A stretch of 64,000 bases of DNA from Azospirillum canadense (GTDB lineage Bacteria > Pseudomonadota > Alphaproteobacteria > Azospirillales > Azospirillaceae): positions 1,814,501-1,878,500 of the forward strand of contig NZ_JAOQNG010000010.1 of the NCBI RefSeq assembly GCF_025961225.1, written 5' to 3'. Below the pieces are notes generated by a model, which worked only from the letters and a program-made list of their open reading frames with translations, was not told the origin of the DNA and searched no databases. Numbering within the stretch: position 1 is the first letter of the stretch; each line of letters starts with the position of its first letter. The position numbers were made by a program, and so were the translations under genes. Of this stretch, positions 60,612-64,000 are shown piece after piece.

Positions 60612-61583
60612 ATGCGAATCGTGATCCTTGCCCCGCCGGGGGTGCAGTCTCTCGATGTCGTCGGGCCGGCGGAGGTGTTCTGGGAGGCGGCGCGCCGCCT
60701 CGGCGACCCGGGCGCCTACGAGGTCCAGGTGATGGGCACGGCGGACGGTCCGGTGCTGGGGACCGGAAGCCTCCGCTTCCTGGCCGACCGGATCATCCAC
60801 GACCCCGACCAGCCGATCGACACGCTTCTGATCGGCGGCGACCCGTCCTTCAACACCATCGACCCGGCGGTGATCGCCTGGCTGCGCCGCCGCGTGCCGA
60901 CCGTGCGCCGCTACGGCTCCATCTGCACCGGCGTCTTCCTGCTGGCGGCCACCGGGCTGCTGGACGGGCGGCGGGTGACGACCCATTGGGAATGCGCGGA
61001 CAAGCTGCGCGCCGAATACCCCAACCTGATCGTCGACGACGACCAGATCTTCATCCGCGACGGGGCGCTGTGCACGGCGGCCGGCGTCACCTCCGGGATC
61101 GACCTCGCCTTGTCCCTGCTGGAGGAGGACCACGGGCGCGAACTGGCCCTTCTGGTCGCGCGCTACATGGTGATGTTCCTGAAGCGGCCCGGCGGCCAGT
61201 CGCAGTTCAGCGCCCATCTGGCCGCCCAGACCGCCAGCCGGACGACCATCCAGCGGTCCCAGCAGTATGTGCTGGAGAACCTGTCGTCCGACCTGTCGGT
61301 CGAATCGCTGGCGGTCCAGGCCGGGATGAGCCCGCGCAACTTCGCCCGCATCTTCCGTCGCGACACCAACCGGACGCCCGCGGAGTTCGTCGCCGCCGCC
61401 CGCCTGGACGCCGCCCGCCGGATGCTGGTCGACACGCAGGCGCCGCTCCAGCGCATCTCCCACAGCTGCGGCTTCGGCGACCTCAGCACCATGCGGCGCG
61501 CCTTCCTGCGCAACCTGGGGATCACGCCGCTCGACTACCGGAAGCGCTTCCGCAGCACCGCCGATGCCGGCGCCGGTCGGTGA
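60612..61583 (+). CDS. GlxA-family (DJ-1-like plus AraC helix-turn-helix) regulator
   Basis: A 323-residue regulator. The N-terminal DJ-1/PfpI-like domain (residues 1-175) has GSICTGVFLLAATGLLDG with the Cys at the usual nucleophile elbow; the C-terminal AraC domain has two helix-turn-helices (LSVESLAVQAGMSPRNFARI and ISHSCGFGDLSTMRRAF). GlxA-type regulators sense small metabolites and activate transcription. It lies just behind the nitrile hydratase operon on the same strand and may control it. ATG 60612 has AGAAG upstream; the site is modest. Confidence 0.9.
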   Translation: MRIVILAPPGVQSLDVVGPAEVFWEAARRLGDPGAYEVQVMGTADGPVLGTGSLRFLADRIIHDPDQPIDTLLIGGDPSFNTIDPAVIAWLRRRVPTVRRYGSICTGVFLLAATGLLDGRRVTTHWECADKLRAEYPNLIVDDDQIFIRDGALCTAAGVTSGIDLALSLLEEDHGRELALLVARYMVMFLKRPGGQSQFSAHLAAQTASRTTIQRSQQYVLENLSSDLSVESLAVQAGMSPRNFARIFRRDTNRTPAEFVAAARLDAARRMLVDTQAPLQRISHSCGFGDLSTMRRAFLRNLGITPLDYRKRFRSTADAGAGR

Positions 61584-61678
61584 CGGAGGGCCGCGACGGA
61601 CGGCGGGATCCATTTTGTCTCTGGATGACCCACCCGGCGGTGGGCGACACTGCGCGCCGTCGAAAGTGAGGTCATGCG

Positions 61679-62020
61679 ATGGCGAGCAGAAGGCGCAAGG
61701 CGCCGCGGAAAGCCAAGAAGGGTCTGGGGTCCGGTTCGGTCCCGGAGATGGTTGGTGCATCCGGGCAATCGCCCGGCCGGGCCGGAACTTCGTTCGGAGC
61801 CCCGTCGTCGGCTGTGTTGAAGCGGAGGGGACCGCGCTTCTCCGCCAAGCTCGACGCCGACGCCGGGAAGTTCCTCAGCCCCGAACAGCAGTATCTCCTC
61901 CGCAAACGGCGCGATGTCGAGCAGCGCGCGGCGAAGCAGCGCCGTTCCGCGGTCGGGATGGCCATCGTCGCGCTGGCGGCCGTCGCGGGTGGTGCGGCGT
62001 GGGGTTTCGGCTGGTTCTGA
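61679..62020 (+). CDS. small basic protein with C-terminal membrane helix
   Basis: A 113-residue protein. The first 20 residues are very basic (MASRRRKAPRKAKKG), the middle is polar with a charged helix (EQQYLLRKRRDVEQRAAKQRR), and the last 24 form a membrane helix (VGMAIVALAAVAGGAAWGFGWF). It would sit in the inner membrane with the basic tail in the cytoplasm. No family recognised. GAGG precedes the ATG. Confidence 0.6.
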   Translation: MASRRRKAPRKAKKGLGSGSVPEMVGASGQSPGRAGTSFGAPSSAVLKRRGPRFSAKLDADAGKFLSPEQQYLLRKRRDVEQRAAKQRRSAVGMAIVALAAVAGGAAWGFGWF

Positions 62021-62081
62021 CGGCAGACTTGCGAAAATCGGCCCCGCTCCTGCGCGGAGCGGGGAACCGTGTCGGACGCGA

Positions 62082-62762
62082 TCAGGCGGCCTTTGCACTG
62101 CGCAGCGCGGGGAGCATGTCCTCGGGCTCGGGGCGGCGGGTGTAGTCCGGGTTCACCTCGGCGTACAGGATCGTCCCGTCCTGCCCGATCACGAAGCGCG
62201 CGGGCATCGGCAGGGTCCAGCTCGGGTCGCCGTTGAACGCCGGCAGCTCGTTCTTCAGCCCCTTGTACAGTTCGATCAGATAGTCGGGCAGTTGGAACCG
62301 CAGGCCAAAGGCGGCGGCGACGTCGTTGCGAGGGTCCGACAGGATCGGAAAAGCCAGCGCGTTCTGGCGCACCGACTTGCGGCTGTTCGGGGCCGTCTGC
62401 GGCGAGATGGCGACCAGACTGGCGCCGAGCGCCTGGAAGGTGGGAAGTGCCGCCTGCAACGCCTGCAATTCCATGTTGCAGTAGGGGCACCAGACGCCGC
62501 GGTAGAAGCTGACCACCAGCGGCCCCTTCGCCAGCAGCTCCGCCGACGACACCGGATTGCCGTCGGGATCATTGAGCGTGAAGTCGGGGGCCTTGTCCCC
62601 GGCCTTCAGCGCGTTGGCGGCGGCGCCCGAGGCGATCAGTTCGGCGGTGGCGCGGTGCATCGTCTCGATCACCGACCGGGGAACGCTGTAGGGCGGCTTG
62701 CCCGCTTCGAAATCGGCCTTGAAGGCGTCGAGCTTGTCCTGAAGCGACATGGCGAGCGACAT
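62082..62762 (-). CDS. AhpC/TSA-family peroxiredoxin-like protein
   Basis: A 226-residue thioredoxin-fold protein with the redox site FYRGVWCPYCNMELQAL, a CxxC rather than a lone Cys, and the preceding family stretch LKAGDKAPDFTLNDPDGNP. This subgroup has an N-terminal helical extension of about 60 residues, present here, and is taken to reduce peroxides or disulfides. AAGGACG lies before the ATG at 62762; an in-frame ATG at 62750 is an alternative. It is divergent from a LysR gene 134 bp away, a likely regulator. Confidence 0.88.
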   Translation of the reverse strand: MSLAMSLQDKLDAFKADFEAGKPPYSVPRSVIETMHRATAELIASGAAANALKAGDKAPDFTLNDPDGNPVSSAELLAKGPLVVSFYRGVWCPYCNMELQALQAALPTFQALGASLVAISPQTAPNSRKSVRQNALAFPILSDPRNDVAAAFGLRFQLPDYLIELYKGLKNELPAFNGDPSWTLPMPARFVIGQDGTILYAEVNPDYTRRPEPEDMLPALRSAKAA

Positions 62763-62896
62763 GGGAACGTCCTTGATCGAGGGGCATTGGGGAGCGGTTG
62801 CCAACCGTTCGCGGCTGGTGGGAAAGTTATCGCCATTCCGGATCGCGCATGGCAGACAGGCAAGGGCGATAACGGTAATTCCCCTCAGGAATGGCG

Positions 62897-63805
62897 ATGG
62901 ACCGATTGCAGGCGATGACCACCTTCGTGCGGGTGGTGGAGAACGGCACCTTCTCCGGCGCGGCCCGGCAGCTGGGCGTGGGCCAGCCGGCCATCTCCAA
63001 GACCATCGCGCAGTTGGAGGAAAGGCTTCAGGTGCGGCTTCTGCTGCGCTCCACCCACGGCCTCACCCCGACCGAGGCGGGGCTGCGCTTCTACGAACGC
63101 GCGCGGCTCGCCATTCGGGAAGCGGATGAAGCGGAACTGGAGGCGCGGGGAGCGGGGGCGGGGCTTTCCGGGCGGCTGCGCATCTCCGCCGCGACCACCT
63201 TTGCCCGGCTGCTGGTCGTGCCGCGCCTGCCCGAATTCCTGGCCCGCCATCCCGCGCTGGAGATCGATGTGATCCTGGACGACCGGGTGATCGATCTGGT
63301 GACGGAAGGGATTGACGTCGCGTTGCGCATGGGGACGCTGGCGGACTCCACGGCGGTCGCGCGGCGGATCGCAAGCGGCGGTCGGTCGGTGGTGGCGACA
63401 CCCGCCTATCTGGCCCGCGCAGGCGTGCCGCAGGCGCCGGCCGACCTTGCCGACCATGACGCGGTGGTCTACAGCCAGCTCAGCAACAGCTGGGCGTTCC
63501 GCCGGGACGGGACCGAGGCGTCGGTCGTGGTGCGCGGCCGGCTGCGGGTCAGCGCGGCGGAAGGGATTCGCGCGGCGGTGCTGGCCGACATGGGCCTGGC
63601 GGTCGCGTCCGACTGGATGTTCGGTCCCGAGCTTGCCAGCGGCGCGGTGCGGCGGGTGCTGGAGGATTGGACGCTGCCGCCGCTCGATCTCTGGGCGGTT
63701 TTCCCCACCGGCCGGCTGGCGAGCGCCAAGGCGCGCGCCTTCGCGGATTTCGTGGAAGGCATCCTGGCCGGTGAGGACGTGCAGCGTCCGGAAAGTCCGC
63801 GTTGA
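62897..63805 (+). CDS. LysR-family transcriptional regulator
   Basis: A 302-residue LysR-type regulator with helix-turn-helix TFSGAARQLGVGQPAISKTI and an effector domain of the DmlR/CrgA-like type (FARLLVVPRLPEFLARHPALEIDV). ATG 62897 is favoured because AGGA ends 6 bp upstream; an ATG at 62891 touches that site directly. Probable targets are the divergent peroxiredoxin gene and the alcohol dehydrogenase gene downstream. Confidence 0.92.
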   Translation: MDRLQAMTTFVRVVENGTFSGAARQLGVGQPAISKTIAQLEERLQVRLLLRSTHGLTPTEAGLRFYERARLAIREADEAELEARGAGAGLSGRLRISAATTFARLLVVPRLPEFLARHPALEIDVILDDRVIDLVTEGIDVALRMGTLADSTAVARRIASGGRSVVATPAYLARAGVPQAPADLADHDAVVYSQLSNSWAFRRDGTEASVVVRGRLRVSAAEGIRAAVLADMGLAVASDWMFGPELASGAVRRVLEDWTLPPLDLWAVFPTGRLASAKARAFADFVEGILAGEDVQRPESPR

Positions 63806-63927
63806 TGCCCAAACGCTTCGCCGGAAGCTTGGGATAGGCCGGCGCGCGACATCGGTGGGGCGAAACGGTTGACGGTTGGGGTTCCCCCGCGGGGGGACGG
63901 AAGCCGGACACGCAAGGGGGGTCGGAC

Positions 63928-64000
63928 ATGGCGAAGATGCGCGCGGTGCAGGTTGCCAAACCCAACGGGCCGCTGGAACTGGTCGAGCGCGACATTCCCG
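63928..64000 (+). CDS. zinc-type alcohol dehydrogenase/quinone oxidoreductase, N-terminus only
   Basis: The 24 codons visible read MAKMRAVQVAKPNGPLELVE and on to RDIP, the usual opening of medium-chain alcohol dehydrogenases. AAGGGGGG precedes the ATG. The gene runs off the right edge, so subclass and metal ligands are unknown. Confidence 0.75.
   Translation, partial: MAKMRAVQVAKPNGPLELVERDIP

Overview
The window is a high-GC chromosomal or chromid segment from an alphaproteobacterium. Gene families and content (RpoH with alphaproteobacterial-looking promoters, the NAGGN osmoprotectant operon, proline and hydroxyproline catabolism, dipeptide and sugar ABC importers, a cobalt nitrile hydratase) fit a soil or rhizosphere Azospirillum-like member of the Rhodospirillales. 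That assignment is inference from gene content, not from a marker gene. No rRNA, tRNA or CRISPR array was seen. Nearly all DNA is coding, and the long reading frames opposite real genes are high-GC shadows.

Layout. 1-4.5 kb: start of an RND efflux adaptor gene (cut by the left edge), a DUF485-actP acetate symporter pair, and an exported phytochelatin-synthase-like peptidase behind a small lipoprotein gene. 4.5-5.9 kb: an intact IS5-type insertion sequence with TTAG target duplications. 5.9-11 kb: two large exported-looking polysaccharide proteins, one with three CBM60-like modules and a beta-helix, one with a GH12 domain, a Thr-Gly repeat linker and an RTX tail. 11.2-12.8 kb: argP/argO. 12.8-15.9 kb: a long leader region, rpoH and hflX. 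15.9-16.2 kb: a short independent transcription unit with an exceptionally strong Shine-Dalgarno and a strong terminator. 16.3-21.1 kb: the NAGGN operon. 21.1-29.4 kb: a locus able to take cis-3-hydroxy-L-proline to glutamate (aconitase X, pyrroline-2-carboxylate reductase, PutA, Lrp regulator). 29.5-36.1 kb: a six-gene dipeptide ABC transporter-argE operon. 36.4-46.2 kb: mixed single genes (ArsN2-like acetyltransferase, EcsC, LysR with cupin and aldo/keto reductase, FUSC, response regulator, Kup, SDR). 46.2-52.2 kb: SMP-30 lactonase divergent from a CUT2 sugar ABC transporter. 52.2-56.7 kb: gamma-glutamyltransferase, NAD(P)HX dehydratase, a phosphatase and a J-domain protein. 57.1-60.6 kb: a cobalt-type nitrile hydratase operon with its own GTPase chaperone, accessory protein and CbiM-like cobalt component. 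60.6-64 kb: GlxA-type regulator, small membrane protein, peroxiredoxin, LysR and the start of an alcohol dehydrogenase.

How the parts work together. Much of the window serves nitrogen and carbon scavenging from plant or decaying matter: hydroxyproline and proline to glutamate, dipeptides and acylated amino acids, nitriles to amides, sugars through a lactonase, and cell-wall glycans through secreted binding and cleaving proteins. Stress functions (RpoH, HflX, NAGGN synthesis, Kup) are interleaved. The observations most worth a second look are the short structured transcript at 15970-16190, the cobalt-supply logic of the nitrile hydratase operon, the unassigned PLP enzyme fused by overlap to aconitase X with three 14-bp iterons upstream, and the composite palindromic element at 52190-52358.
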